From Anaspis maculata (taxonomy: Eukaryota; Arthropoda; Insecta; Coleoptera; Scraptiidae), in assembly GCA_949128115.1 (NCBI GenBank), contig OX421964.1, positions 14,594,892 to 14,658,891 of the forward strand: a stretch of DNA of 64,000 nt, read 5' to 3'. The notes beneath the pieces were generated by a model. It saw nothing but the letters and a program-made list of their open reading frames with translations. It had not been told where the DNA came from and searched no databases. The first letter of the stretch is position 1, and each line of letters begins with the position of its first letter. Below, piece after piece: positions 51,249 to 62,365 of the stretch. Both the position numbers and the translations under genes were made by a program.

Positions 51249-52401
51249 CAGGGTGATTCATGAGTGACCTTACAAAGGCGAATGGGAGATAGAGGACTTT
51301 GAAGTGAGTCAGGATCCACTGAAGAAATTTTGTTGTCTTCATTGGTTACGAAGATACAGGGTGTTTTGTGTGTTTTGTATGAAACTTTGATAAGCGATAT
51401 TTCTGAAACGGCTAGAGATATTTTCTTGAAATTCACCAGTAATATTTCTCTATTGGAACGTACCCTTAAGCCATACTAGGTAATTCAAAATCCAGGGCCG
51501 GGATTGAAAAAATTTGCCCCTTTTTTATTTGATCAAAAAGTATATTTTCTGACCGCTTTTCTGAAAAACTGCTATCGGATTCGAAAAGCTAAGTAAAAAT
51601 GCTTCAAGAGTCACTCTTCAATTCAGATGGCACACCTAAACTGTTTCCACATGGAAATTAAAAGTAAAATTTGTAGATAAGTTTCCATTTTTGACCGGAC
51701 ATAATCGACTCATTGTTTGATTAAATTCATCCAAATTCATTTTTTAGCTTGTCTATGTTGAACAGAAGGGCTTGGTAGGAAGAAAAATTCCATAGCCGAA
51801 GATTTTTTTTTGACGACCAAATCGAGTCTAATTTTGGTTTCACTCTCGATTTTGTCATAAAAACAATGGTCGGCTTTGGAATTTTTCTTCCAACCAAGCC
51901 CTTCTGTTCAACAGAAACAAGCCAAAAAATGAATTTCAATGAATTCAATCAAACAATGAGTCGATTATGTCCGGTCGAAAATGGGAACTCACCCACAAAT
52001 TTTACTTTTAATTTTATTGTCGAAACGGTTTAGGTGTGCCATCTAAATTGAAGAGTAATTCTTCAAGCATTTTTCCGTAGCTTTTTGATTCCGATAGCAA
52101 TTTTTTAAAAAAGCGGTCAGAAAATGTACTTTTTGATGAAACAAAAAAAAAGGGCACTTTTTTCTGGCCCGGCCCTGGATTTTGACTCACCCGGTATGGC
52201 TTCAGGATGAGTTCCAACAGAGAAATATTACTGGTAAATTTCAACAAAATACCTCCGGCCTTTTCAGAAATATCGCTGACATCAAACACCCTGTATCTTC
52301 GTAGCCATTGGAGAAAATAAAATTTCCTCAGTGGATCGTGACTTGCCTTGAAGTCCTCTATCTCCCATTGGCCTATGTAAGGTCACTCATGAATCACCCT
52401 G
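51249..52401. mobile_element. CAGGGTG palindrome, 1153 bp, TA target
   Basis: Ends CAGGGTGATTCATGAGTGAC...GTCACTCATGAATCACCCTG lie within a TATATATA target just after Gypsy pol. Arms of about 550 bp match through the centre (tttttggctt.../...agaagggcttgg near 51770-51920). No open frame encodes a transposase. It belongs to the same terminal type as 15949-16936, but the interior is different. Confidence 0.85.
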
Positions 52402-52403
52402 TA

Positions 52404-52924
52404 TATATCGCTAGTTTCAAATTTTCGCGACCGTGAAACAGTTGTTACACCTCCTTTCGAAAAGTGCGGGTCCCTTGCGCTGAATTTCATGTAACCCTTC
52501 CGTTGCGCTTCAACGAATTAACGGACATTGCGGAAATCCCTGAATGTACCCCAGTAGGGCATACAATAATTAGTTGCGCCATAGCTAATAAGGGTGTACC
52601 TTCGTCAAACGCCATGTTTCATTCTAGTTTTAAAACACTTTCTACAAGATTTTTGCAGATTGTACCTTTGAATTTGGCAAGTGGCCTGACCGGACGTGTC
52701 TTGTAGCTAATAAGGGTGTATCATAGGGATTTTTGATACTTTCCCGAAGTTACCTTCGTCAACGCCATGTTTAACTCTAGTTTTAAACCGTTACTGTTCC
52801 ATTTAGTTTTTCAAACATTTTCTACAACATTTTCTACGTTTGGATTTTGGCATCATTACACATGTATGTAACTATTGAATTTATTTCAACAAAAGCGTGC
52901 CAATGGTCTCAGGAAGGAGGCGAT
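52404..52924. other. Non-coding stretch with a direct duplication
   Basis: The blocks tagctaataagggtgta and ttcgtcaa(a)cgccatgttt..ctagttttaaa occur twice, about 125-150 bp apart (52584-52641 and 52707-52787). No gene is recognised. Confidence 0.45.
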
Positions 52925-53081
52925 TGTTACCGCGGCCACGACCAGCCCTGGAGAAGCCGTAACAGCCGTGACAGTACCCACGATCCTGAGAGAGCTAGCT
53001 GGATCCGAGGTTGCCGGGTTGCCGCCCTCTTCGAGGAGTTCCACCAATCCTTGCAGCCAATTCCCGTAGCCGGCGATAACA
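52925..53081 (+). mobile_element. Gypsy LTR type C, internally deleted
   Basis: TGTTACCGCGGCC at 52925 to CCGGCGATAACA at 53081, only 157 bp. The middle of the LTR is missing. The downstream sequence matches that after 26670. Confidence 0.7.
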
Positions 53082-53154
53082 AGATCTTCTCTAATAATGT
53101 GATAATGTAAACAATATATGTGAATAGCAATCACAATAAAATACGAGTTAAGTA

Positions 53155-53368
53155 CAGTTGGGAGCGAAATGATTCATACGGCACCGATGGGAGTCGCCTG
53201 GATTTCAGAAATGTTAGCTGCTTGGATTGTTCATGAATGGCAGTTTTGATTAGAGATTGGTCGTAATCAGAACAGGCATTCAAGAACGATCCTAGCAGCT
53301 AACATTCCTGAAATCCAGCGGAGTTCCCAGCGCCAGCGGTGCCGTATGAATCATTTCGCTCCCAACTG
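53155..53368. mobile_element. Tc1/mariner MITE with CAGTTGGGAGCG ends, copy 2
   Basis: Sister of 26746-26960, TA-flanked, with perfect ends. Confidence 0.9.
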
Positions 53369-53445
53369 TACATTTTATGAATAGGCACTAGGCACTATCA
53401 AAGTCTCATACACACAATGTATTTGCATATCTTTGTACGTATACT

Positions 53446-54783
53446 TGTTACCGCGGCCCTAAAAATCCACCCACTTCCATAGCCAGCCGCGATAAATAAA
53501 TTTAGCGAGAAGGCCTTTTGCCTTGCCTCGAGCCGGCGCGCGACCGTTTAGTCATCGGTCCGCGCCGCTACGCGTACTCCCCCGCTAACGTAGGTCACAG
53601 CAGGCTTGACAGCATGGGAAATCAATAGAGTACTATACGTACACACCGAAAAACTCAAGAAGTACGAAGATGGTGGTGAAAGCAGCGCACTTCCTCACGT
53701 CCGAAGAAGTTCAGGAACAGCTAGTCGCCCAAGGTGCCAAGATCAGCGGCTGCACCAAGCTGAAGTCCGCAGACCCAAAAAAACCCTCCAGCTCGTTCCT
53801 GGTCCAGCTCGAGCCAACATACTCAATCACTGCGGCAGCGAAGATCACTTCCTTGGATCATATAAGAATTAAATGGGAAACATTCAACACGACCAGGACA
53901 CACACACAGTGCTTCAACTGCCAGCAATTCGGCCACGGTGCTACAAACTGCCGTAGAAAACCAGCCTGCGTAAAGTGCGCTGGCGAGCACCCATCCAGGG
54001 ACTGCCCCCACACCAAGATGGACGCAAAAGGTGCCCCGATCAAGCTGGCCCAGACGCTGCTCAAATGCAAGAACTGCGACGGCAACCATACCGCAAGCTT
54101 CCAAGAGTGCCCGATGCTTCTGGAGCACCTAAACAGAGTAAGATCAAATAAACCCAGCGAATCCCAAGCCAAACCCCAAGCTCCACCCGTCAACCGCCAA
54201 AACCCAATCACACCCCCAACTTACAGAAAACCCAGCCATAATTCAAACCACTACCAAACATACGCCCAAGCCAGCGCCACCAACCAATCCAACGAAAACC
54301 ATACATCAGATTTCCAAAACCTCTTGTCAGAAATGAACAAAATGAACAGTCTCTGCGACCTTTCCCTCATCCTGAAAATGGCTAAAGAAATCAACTCAAA
54401 ACTCATCCATTGTACAAACAAAGGCACCAGCGCCTACTATAAAATGGCGTGTTCCTCGAATCTGAGAATCCCAGCGTACTGCGAGGTCGTTGCATCTCCG
54501 GCGTTCCCCCTCGAACTTGTCTCTCCTCAAGGGACTAATCCTCACGTTACACCCCCTTTCCCTTTTTGAGACGGCGCAATTAATTCGAAACTGTGGTTTT
54601 ATTTAATCTGCGCCAACAATCTCAAGTCATTCTGCGAAAGAGTATATCACAAAGAAAGCGTCGACTCCTTGAAGAAGCTGCCACCGGCGTGACAGACCCC
54701 ACTACCTGAGACTGAGCTGCCGGATCGTTGTTGCCGCCCATTCCGGAGAGTCCACCAGCCGACTACGACCCGAGGCGATAACA
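53446..54783 (+). mobile_element. Gypsy 5' LTR split by LINE ORF1
   Basis: The LTR starts TGTTACCGCGG at 53446, preceded by TACT, and runs to ggtcacagcagg near 53604. LINE sequence follows to about 54421. The LTR resumes at ggcaccagcgcctactata and ends GCGATAACA at 54783, with the primer-site-like region after it. The first part is closest to type A1 (27038), the second to A2 (36182). Confidence 0.85.
53606..54421 (+). pseudogene. Jockey-like LINE ORF1 (gag-like) fragment
   Basis: The open frame from 53670 encodes FLTSEEVQEQLVAQGAKISG, SSSFLVQLEPT, a KWETF stretch, then three zinc knuckles: CFNCQQFGHGATNC, CVKCAGEHPSRDC and CKNCDGNHTASFQEC. The PxxF..Q/L and three CCHC arrays are typical of Jockey-group ORF1 nucleocapsid proteins that bind RNA. 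A Pro/Asn/Gln-rich tail follows. The frame passes without a stop into LTR sequence and ends at 54567, so the last ~50 codons are LTR-derived. The N-terminus is cut by the LTR junction. Confidence 0.85.
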
Positions 54784-55129
54784 TCTTGACTGCCCGCAAC
54801 GTGGGGCCCGCTTCTCCAAGTGACATCTCGGCCGCCGACACGAGCACCGCAGACTTTCCAGATCTTCGGGATCACCGTCTCGATACAGAGTTTTAGCATC
54901 ATCCAAGCGTTTCGCGTACTAGATGCGCTCTGTATCGACCAACAACGTGTAAAGCAGCGGCTTTTACACGCCGTGGACTCGAGCAAACCTACCCTGTTGC
55001 GAGGCATGTATCCCTAGATTCAAGAGATCGATGCTCTCGTATACGGCACTTGAGTTCCACGTGGATTGGTAAGACTCTGCCCCAAGCTCCCTTGTATCGC
55101 GAACCGCGCACGAGACCAAAGCTTCCGCC
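54784..55129 (+). other. Gypsy leader, copy 2
   Basis: Almost identical to 36590-36936. It contains the same primer-site-like start and no gene. Confidence 0.6.
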
Positions 55130-55950
55130 ATGCCGCGACGCGCTACTAGACAACGCCGTTCCCGTCTGGACTCGAGAACTGAAACATCACTTCCAGTGGC
55201 GCCCACTCCCACAAACCGTCTGACGACGACCCCACCGACGCTTGCTGCAGTGACGACACCTCCGTCAATTGCGCCGACGACGCCGCTCGTCGTCAACGTC
55301 CCGGTAGTCGCCGCGACACCTCCGATAAACGGTCCTGACCACCCCGACGACTTCGGTTACACGTCTACACCGACAACGACGCCCATCGTCGCGACGCCAG
55401 GCACCGCGACGTCATACACAATCACGCCTATCGCGCATAATTACGCCCCGTTACGTCGAGACGCTCCGCCGCCGTCGACGCCTGACGCGCGCGAACGCCG
55501 GCCAGGACATGGCCATACACCGACGCCGCTCGATCACCATGGTGAAGGCCCCGAACGCCATACCACATTTCCGCATAGTTCTCGCACGGAACAACTAGTA
55601 GAATTACTGTCCGAAATGCACCGTGAGCGCACCACCGCCGAAAAACCCGTCGATATTCCGCTATTTGCCGGCCATCTCCATCAAGACGCGCACACCCACC
55701 TGGAAAATTGCGAAGAGCTGTTGCAAACCGCGAGAATCCCCCGAACGAAATGGGTACGCCACGTAACAAAACACTTTGAAGATGACGCCCGCAAATGGTA
55801 CGCATCGTACGAATTACTCGAGCGAAACTGGGACGATTTTTGCCGCGCAGTTATCGCGGAATTCGATTCCAATAAACGGAAAAACGCTGCCATCGTCAAA
55901 TTACGCACGGAGCACCAACGCGACGAGCCCGTAACGTTGTTCATCCTCAA
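55130..55950 (+). pseudogene. gag: Ty3/Gypsy gag, N-terminal part, copy 2
   Basis: ATG at 55130. The predicted protein is almost identical to that at 36937, with one residue fewer (EQLVEL for EQLLVEL) and few substitutions (for example LERNWDD for LELNWDD). The frame is open until the same insertion point after TLFIL. The very low divergence between copies shows recent duplication of the element together with its nested insertion. Confidence 0.85.
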
Positions 55951-56053
55951 TAGTCCGGATGCTAAGGTCAAAATTTAGGGGGCACCCTTCACTTTTATAA
56001 CAAGCAATGCCACTTGGCATACCTGTTGCCGGCACCATGTTTGACCGATTTAA

Positions 56054-56217
56054 GGTGCGTTCAGTCAGCTTATTTAGCCGCAAGTTTTAATTCTAGTCGT
56101 AAGCGCAGCATCGCTTATTGGCTGATCTGAGGAGGCTGGTTCATGACAGCCAATGAGCATCGCTGCGCTTACGACTAAAACTAAAACTTGCGGCTAAATA
56201 AGCTGACTGAACGCACC
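56054..56217. mobile_element. TTAA-flanked MITE, copy 2
   Basis: Sister of 37864-38027. The left flank is TTAA and the right flank TTTA, one base changed. Confidence 0.75.
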
Positions 56218-57081
56218 TTTAGATCAGGAGCCAAAGTCGTAAGTGAGGCAGACGCCGTATACAGGGTGTCGTATAGAAAAAAAGTGAAAAATTCATCTAT
56301 AATTAACCGAACCAGATGGATTCACGTGATTAGGCACATATATTCACAATATATTACCCATCAAGGAAGAATCAACAGTTTTGGAAAATCTTGAGCGGTT
56401 ACTGAAATATTCCGGAAAACTGAATTTTCTTCTAAATTCTTTATTTCTCGGTAAATCAGTGAATTTTCAAGATATCGAAGTGCAACCTGGTAAGTTTACG
56501 ACAAGTATTGTCATGGATCAAAAACGATCAGGAGCCAAATGTAGGGCCTGCTATTTCCAGAAGTAAGACAGTCAACTTTTTTCTTCGTGACCGCCATCTT
56601 GAATCTCCGTTTTATTCAACAGTTGGAAAAGCGACAGTCGAATGTGAGAATGTTGGCATCCAGTCACCCTATCACGAAAAAGATGGTCTTGAAGCAAGGT
56701 GAGGGTGTCTTCATCAAGAAAACATTGTCACCCAAGATTTTCATGGTAATACGCATTTGCAGCGCCTGTGATGGCTAATGAGAGATTTGAAAGAGCAGAG
56801 TGAGTTCTTTGTCACAATCCTACATTTATTTTGAGCTGAATTACCAAAATTCATGGTGATCGGTCCAAAGGTAAACTCTTGATGGCTTGCTGAACAAAAT
56901 AGGTGGCGCTTTTTGGTGAGAAATGCAAAAAAATCGGGCTATCATGATCATGTTATCCCTCACGAACAGAAGGCTGTTGCAAAAACTGAAACAAATCAAC
57001 GCTGAAATGTTTTGTGAGATTGAAGCCTATATTCTTGAGGAAATGAATTTTGGACACATGCGTTCGGTCGCCAGAGAGAAG

Positions 57082-59277
57082 TAGTGGAGTCGGCACGTTC
57101 GGAAAAAGTCCTGTTCGCTGCATTTTTGAGTAATGCAATGCCCTTTGGCACACATGTCCTTAGAACCTGTCTGAACAATTCTGTCCATCGCCGCAAGCAA
57201 AATTTTAGTTCAGATCCTGTATACAGGGTGAAGAAGAAAAACAATTAAAAAAATTGCATTTTTTGAACGGACAAAGGTAGAGTATGCAGGGCATGTCATA
57301 ATGATGCGCAATTTGATGGTTGATGAGGTACACCAAACCATTTTGAAACATCAATTACCGTTTTCGACATATTCTAAAAAAACTGAGATCTGTCAAAAAA
57401 ACCATTACCTTCATTATATCGCTTATTTTTGAAGATATCGAAATGAAATTTAGAATTTGCTTTATAAAAGACGTCATAAATGAATAACAGCTGCATTTAT
57501 TTCCTAGGCCTACTATTTTTCTAAATAAGACAGTCAACTTTTTTGGAGGGGAGCCGCCATCTTGTTTTGTGAATATCAAGCTGATGACCGAAAAAATGAC
57601 TGATAGTCATTAGGCTAATATCATGCCATTACTCTATCATGTGAAAGATCACCTTGGATGGACCATCATACCATTTTTGCTGAAAGAAAGATGATGCACG
57701 GATTTTATCGGATTCCTCGGAACTAGATGATCTACAGCTAGCCATCGAGCCATTGCAAGTAATTGAACACCGCGATTATGACCCTTGATCATTTTTCAGG
57801 TTGTCTACCAAGATTCATAGCCATAAGTTCAGCGGTTCGGTTTTAGCAGCTATTTAAATAAAATAGTGTCGATTTTTCATGAAAAAAAAACAGAAAATCA
57901 CGAGGTCTCTGGGTCATTTCTTAGGTCATTGGGGAAATATCCTCCATGAAATTTTGATAAATTCATGCTGAATTATTAGAGAAAAGGGCATTCTACAGTA
58001 AAGGTTTTAAAAAATTGGCACAGGATGTACTCATGTGATGTAGGAAGAACATGAAAGACTATCTTGCAGTAAGTAGGAAGCGAACAAATTATGCGGTAGG
58101 GCAACACTAATAATGGAGAGAACCTTATAAATTGTGATGCCGCAATGTATTTTGGAATATATTCTATTCAGATTCTTCCTTCAGCTTTGGGAAATGTTGG
58201 CATGATGGGGATCTATGCAGATGACATCACAGGGTGATAAGAAATTGAAGAATTTCATCCCATCATATAAATAGGCTAGACGCATGAAAATCGCCAAAAA
58301 GATCCATAACTGACCTCCTAACAAGACAAAAGAAACCGTTTCGAACAATTTTCAGCCGTTTCTTTAAACCTATGCTATAGAATGCACTTTTTTCTAATAA
58401 TTCAGCATAAATTAATAAACATTCCGTGGAGGATCTATTTCCAATGACCTGAAAATTGACCCAGGGACCTCGTAATTTTCTGTTTTTTCACGAAAAGGCA
58501 ACACTTCTTAATTCAAATAGCTGCTAAAACCGAACCGCTGCACTTATGGCTATGAATCTTGGTGAGCAACCTGAGTAATGATCAGGGGTCATAATTGCGG
58601 GGTTCAATTACTTGCAATGGCTCGATGGCTGGAAGTAGGTCCTCTAGCTCTGAGGAACCCGATAAAATCAGTGCGTCATGTTTCTTTCAGCAAAAATGGT
58701 ATGATGCACCATCCAAGGTGATCTTTCACAATATAGATTTATGGCATGATACTAGCCTAATGAGTATCAGTCATTTTCTCGGTCATCAGCTTGATATTCG
58801 CAAAACGAGATGGCGGCTCCACCCAAAAAAAGTTGACTGTCTTATTTAGGAAAATAGTAGGCCTAGAAAATAACTGCAGCTGTTATTCATTCATGACGTC
58901 ATTTATAAAGCAAATACCAAATTTCATTCCGATATCTTCAAAAATAAGCGATATAATGAAGATAATGTTTTTTTCACAGATCTCTGTTTTTTTTAATATC
59001 TCGAAAACGGTTGACAATGTATCAAAATGGTTTGGTGTACCTCAACAACCACCAAATTCCGCATCATATGACATGCCCTGCAATACTCTACCTTTGTTCG
59101 TTCAAAAGATGCATTTTTTTTAAATTGTTTTTCTTTTTCACCCTGTATACAGGATCTGAACTAAAATTTCGCTTGCGGCGATGGACAAAATTGTTCAAAC
59201 AGGTGCTAAGAACATGTGTGCTAAAAGACATGGCATTACTCAAAAATGCAGCGTATAATACTGTACCGACCCCACTA
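57082..59277. mobile_element. TAGTGG element with AAG duplication
   Basis: Inverted ends TAGTGG(A/G)GTCGG(C/T)AC are flanked by AAG (57079-57081 and 59278-59280). The sister copy at 38888-38892 (gagagaagacatgg) is empty, proving insertion. The arms are about 140 bp (they share GCTGCATTTTTGAGTAATGC) and the element is split at its centre by the 57224-59145 palindrome. Confidence 0.8.
57224..59145. mobile_element. CAGGGTG palindrome, 1922 bp, at the centre of the TAGTGG element
   Basis: Ends CAGGGTGAAGAAGAAAAAC...TTTTTCACCCTG are flanked by TA inside the palindromic target cagatcctgTATAcaggatctg. Arms are near-identical inverted copies over about 0.9 kb with CCGCCATCTTG in the left arm (57553) and its reversed form in the right (58809). 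There is no transposase. Confidence 0.8.
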
Positions 59278-60454
59278 AAGACATGGAAGGCGTGCATGCA
59301 GAAAAAGAATTCAAATTTTTTATTCACATATTTCATTCAGAAACCCACCAAAAGTTGATGACTAACAATATTACATCCATTTTGAGATTTAGTACCAAAA
59401 TTCATCATCATCGATCCAGAGGCAAAATTTTGGTAGCGTTCTGAAAATAATACGGGACTCGGAACTTGGAAAAAACTTTCTGCATGCAAGTCTCTCATGT
59501 CTTCTCGTTAACAAAGGGACGCATGTGTCCAACATTTTATGGCTCAAAATTATAGGGTATACTCTCCCAAAATATTTCAGCGTTGATTAGTTTCAGTATT
59601 TGCAATAGCCTTATCTTAGTGATGGATGACATGATGACGATTGCTCGATTTTTTTGCATTTTTCACTAAAAAGCGCCACATATTTGGTTCAGCAAGCCAC
59701 CAAAAATTTACCTTTGGACCGATCATCATGAATTCTGGTAATTCAGCTCATAATGAATGTAGGATTGTGACAAAGAACTCACTCTGTCCTTTCGAATCTC
59801 TGATTAGCCATCACAGGCGCTGCAAATGCGTATTACCATGAAAACCTTGGGTAACACTGTTTTCTTGATGAAGAGACCCTTACCCTGCTTCAAGGCTATC
59901 TTTTTCATAATGGGGTGACTGGATGTCATCTATCTCACATTCGGTTGTCACTTTTTCAACTGTTGAGTAAAACGGAGATTCAAGATGGCGGTCGCGAAGA
60001 AAAAAAAGTTCACTGTTTCATTTCTGGAAATGGCAGGCCTTGCCTTTGACTCCTGATCGTTTTCATTCACGACCATACTGGCCATAGAACTGCCAAGTTG
60101 CACTTCGATATCTTGAAAATTCACTGATTTGCCGAGAAATAATATATTCAGAAGAAAATTCAGTTTCTCCTGGATATTTCAGGAACCGCTCAAGATTTTC
60201 TGAAACCGTTGACTCTTCCTTGATGGGTAATATACTGTGAATATATGTGCCTATTCACGTGAGTCCATCTAGTTTGGTTAATGATATAGGAATTTTTTAC
60301 TTTTTTTCTATACGACACCCTGTATACGACGCCTGCATTGCTTGCGACTTTGGCTCCTGATCTTAATCGGTCAAACATGGTTTCGACAACAGGTATGCCA
60401 AGTGGCATTGCTTGTTATAGAAGTGAAGGGTATGATACCTTAACATCCGGACTA

Positions 60455-61062
60455 CAAGAAGCTTCAGCTAATGCGCCGATTTGACCCATACATGTCAACT
60501 CCTGAGTTTGTGGACCTGGTGATCTCTCTCGCCGACGTCGATCTCAGTAAATCGCCACTAGCCACAAGCGTACAATCCGTGGAGGACCTGCTTCAGGCGG
60601 CACAGCTCATTGAGAGCCGTCGCGAGCCAGCTTTTCGCGAAAAAGCACAGCGACCTGTACCTGCGGCCCCTGCTTGCCAGGCTTCTCGGCTTCCACTTCC
60701 ACAATGCCGATTCTGTCCTGAACGACACTTCCACCGCGACTGTCCGGTGCGCCGCGCTCAGTACGACCCGACGTCGCGACGCCGCGAAGACCAGCAGCAT
60801 CCGGAAAACCAGCAAGGGGCCGGTGCTACGCGGGACAGATCCGCGCCCCCACGACATTAAACTCTCTCCCCCACGTTCCGCTACGCCTCGGCTAACAAGT
60901 CTACGATTGTCTCGTCGACAGCGGGGCCTCCAGAAATTTTGTAAATCTCGCCATCGTCCGCGACAGGAAACTGGATAGCTCCGAGTCCGGGCCACTTCGA
61001 CTCGCCGTCGGCACCGGTTGCCAGCAACACACGCTGGGCCGCGTTAAGGTAGCCTGCCACCG
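60455..61062 (+). pseudogene. Ty3/Gypsy gag C-terminus with zinc knuckle, and protease start
   Basis: It continues gag: MRRFDPYMSTPEFVDLVISL, LLQAAQLIESRREPAF, then the nucleocapsid knuckle CRFCPERHFHRDC (CX2CX3HX4C), in frame here unlike copy 1. In another frame the protease active site is QVYDCLVDSGASRNFVN (Asp at 60917). The sequence switches to LTR at the same ctgccac junction as 40658. Confidence 0.85.
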
Positions 61063-61461
61063 GCGTGACAGACCCCACTACCTGAGACTGAGCTGCCGGA
61101 TCGTTGTTGCCGCCCATTCCGGAGAGTTTACCAGCCGACTACGACCCGAGGCGATAACAGTTGCATCTCCTACGTTCCCCCTCGAACTCGTCTCTCCTCA
61201 AGAGACTAAACCCCAAGTAACACCACATTTCCCTTTTTGAGACGGCGCAATTAACTCTTCAACTTCTGGTTTTATTTAATCTGCGCCAACAATCTCAAGT
61301 CATTTTGAGAAAGAGTACATATCACAAAGAAATCGTCGACTCCTTGAAGAAGCTGCCACCGGCGTGACAGACCCCTCGACCCGAGACAGTGAGCAAGCTG
61401 GATCGTTGTTGCCGCCCACTCCGGAGAGTCCTCCAGCTGACTACGACCCGAGGCGGTAACA
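61063..61461 (+). mobile_element. Fused LTR fragments (A2 tail then A1), right end of the element
   Basis: The A2 tail ends GCGATAACA at 61159. The A1 segment from gttgcatctcc ends GCGGTAACA at 61461. The next bases are tactgac, so TACT flanks both ends of the 53446-61461 structure. Confidence 0.8.
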
Positions 61462-61540
61462 TACTGACAATTTCGAACAATGAAGCTTTTAAAATGGAAA
61501 TGCAGCAGCAGCAGACGTTCCGGAGCAGCTCAGCTCAGCA

Positions 61541-61725
61541 GCTCAGTCGACGAGGACTTCTTCCCCCAGCAAGGTTTTCCCTGTGTACCAATTTCAGACA
61601 ACGATCCACAGTTCACGAGTAATGTTTGATCCCGCGCTTGTGCCAGTTGGCAGGGTACCATTGGACTACGGCGGTCTACCACCCCCGGGCGAACCCAACG
61701 GAACTTCGCAGCCAAGAGAATAATA
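61541..61725 (+). pseudogene. Ty3/Gypsy integrase fragment, copy 3
   Basis: Third copy of the 30057-30296 scrap, joined directly to the shared LTR flank after a short run of repeated cagctcag units (about 61524-61543). Confidence 0.7.
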
Positions 61726-61921
61726 GGCCATCCACAATGATGTTAATGTAACCGTTATGTTGTCGGCAATGGTAATGTTAGCATTCAAAGCAACGAGTTT
61801 CAAATGGTGACAATCATGTTAGTGACAATGGTAATCATTACCATTGAAACTCGTTGCTTTGAATGCTAACATTACCATTGCCGATAACATTACGTTAACA
61901 ATAACATCATTGTGAATGGCC
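61726..61921. mobile_element. GGCCATCC MITE, copy 6
   Basis: TA-flanked, with slightly diverged arms. Same position as copies 3 and 5. Confidence 0.85.
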
Positions 61922-62275
61922 TACTGGAATATTACTGCGAGTTACCTTTTAAAAATAAGCACCTATGAGCGGTTTTTTTTCATAAGTAGACAATGACCAT
62001 CAATAGAAATATTATTGCGATTACTGCGAAACTTAAAATGGAGCTGCTCCCAACAAGAACTTTTGAATTTGTAAAAATATCGGAAAATCAGTACAGATGC
62101 GACTTGAAAAAAGGAAGCGAGGTAGCACAGTGGATGAAAAAATATGGTACAAAATCTAATCGCTGTATTACACTACACAATTTCTTATTGTACAATTTCT
62201 TGAACAATCTGTTAAAATAGTCTTAAAAAACAATGGAGTTCTTTGTTGATTTGACAGATTGTTAAGGAACTCAAC
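61922..62275 (+). pseudogene. Possible MULE-associated ORF, copy 3
   Basis: ATG at 61993. It encodes TFEFVKISENQYRCDLKKGS and EVAQWMKKYGTKSNR, then the left half of the small palindrome (62167 onward). It is cut at about 62275 by an LTR fragment. Confidence 0.4.
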
Positions 62276-62365
62276 TCATCGACCCGAGAGAGAGAGCTAG
62301 CTGGATCGTTGTTGCCGCCCACTCCGGAGAGTCCTACAGCCGACTACGACCCGAGGCGACAACAA
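62276..62365 (+). mobile_element. LTR type A 3' fragment
   Basis: Contains ctcatcgacccgagagagag, gctggatcgttgttgccgcc and a mutated terminus GCGACAACA. Confidence 0.65.

Larger units (their letters stand above)
56262..60322. mobile_element. CAGGGTG palindrome, sister of 38072-39926, expanded
   Basis: Ends CAGGGTGTCGTATAGAAAAA and TTTCTATACGACACCCTG with TA on both sides. The 57082-59277 insert accounts for the extra length. CCGCCATCTTG occurs in both arms (56591 and reversed at 59984). Confidence 0.8.
55951..60454. mobile_element. Palindromic TAGTCC element in gag, copy 2, five-level nest
   Basis: Same ends and CAA flanks as 37761-40058, but 4504 bp long because its inner palindrome received a further 2196-bp element. 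Levels: gag, TAGTCC palindrome, CAGGGTG palindrome (56262-60322), TAGTGG palindrome (57082-59277), second CAGGGTG palindrome (57224-59145). Confidence 0.8.

Noticed and set aside
57082..59277. CACTA (EnSpm) transposon
   Set aside because: The ends read TAGTG at the left and CACTA at the right, opposite to CACTA elements, and no TNPA/TNPD-like or transposase sequence is present.
53446..61461. Complete retrovirus-like element with env
   Set aside because: No RT, RNase H, integrase or env lies between the LTRs; only gag and the start of protease are present, split by nested elements.
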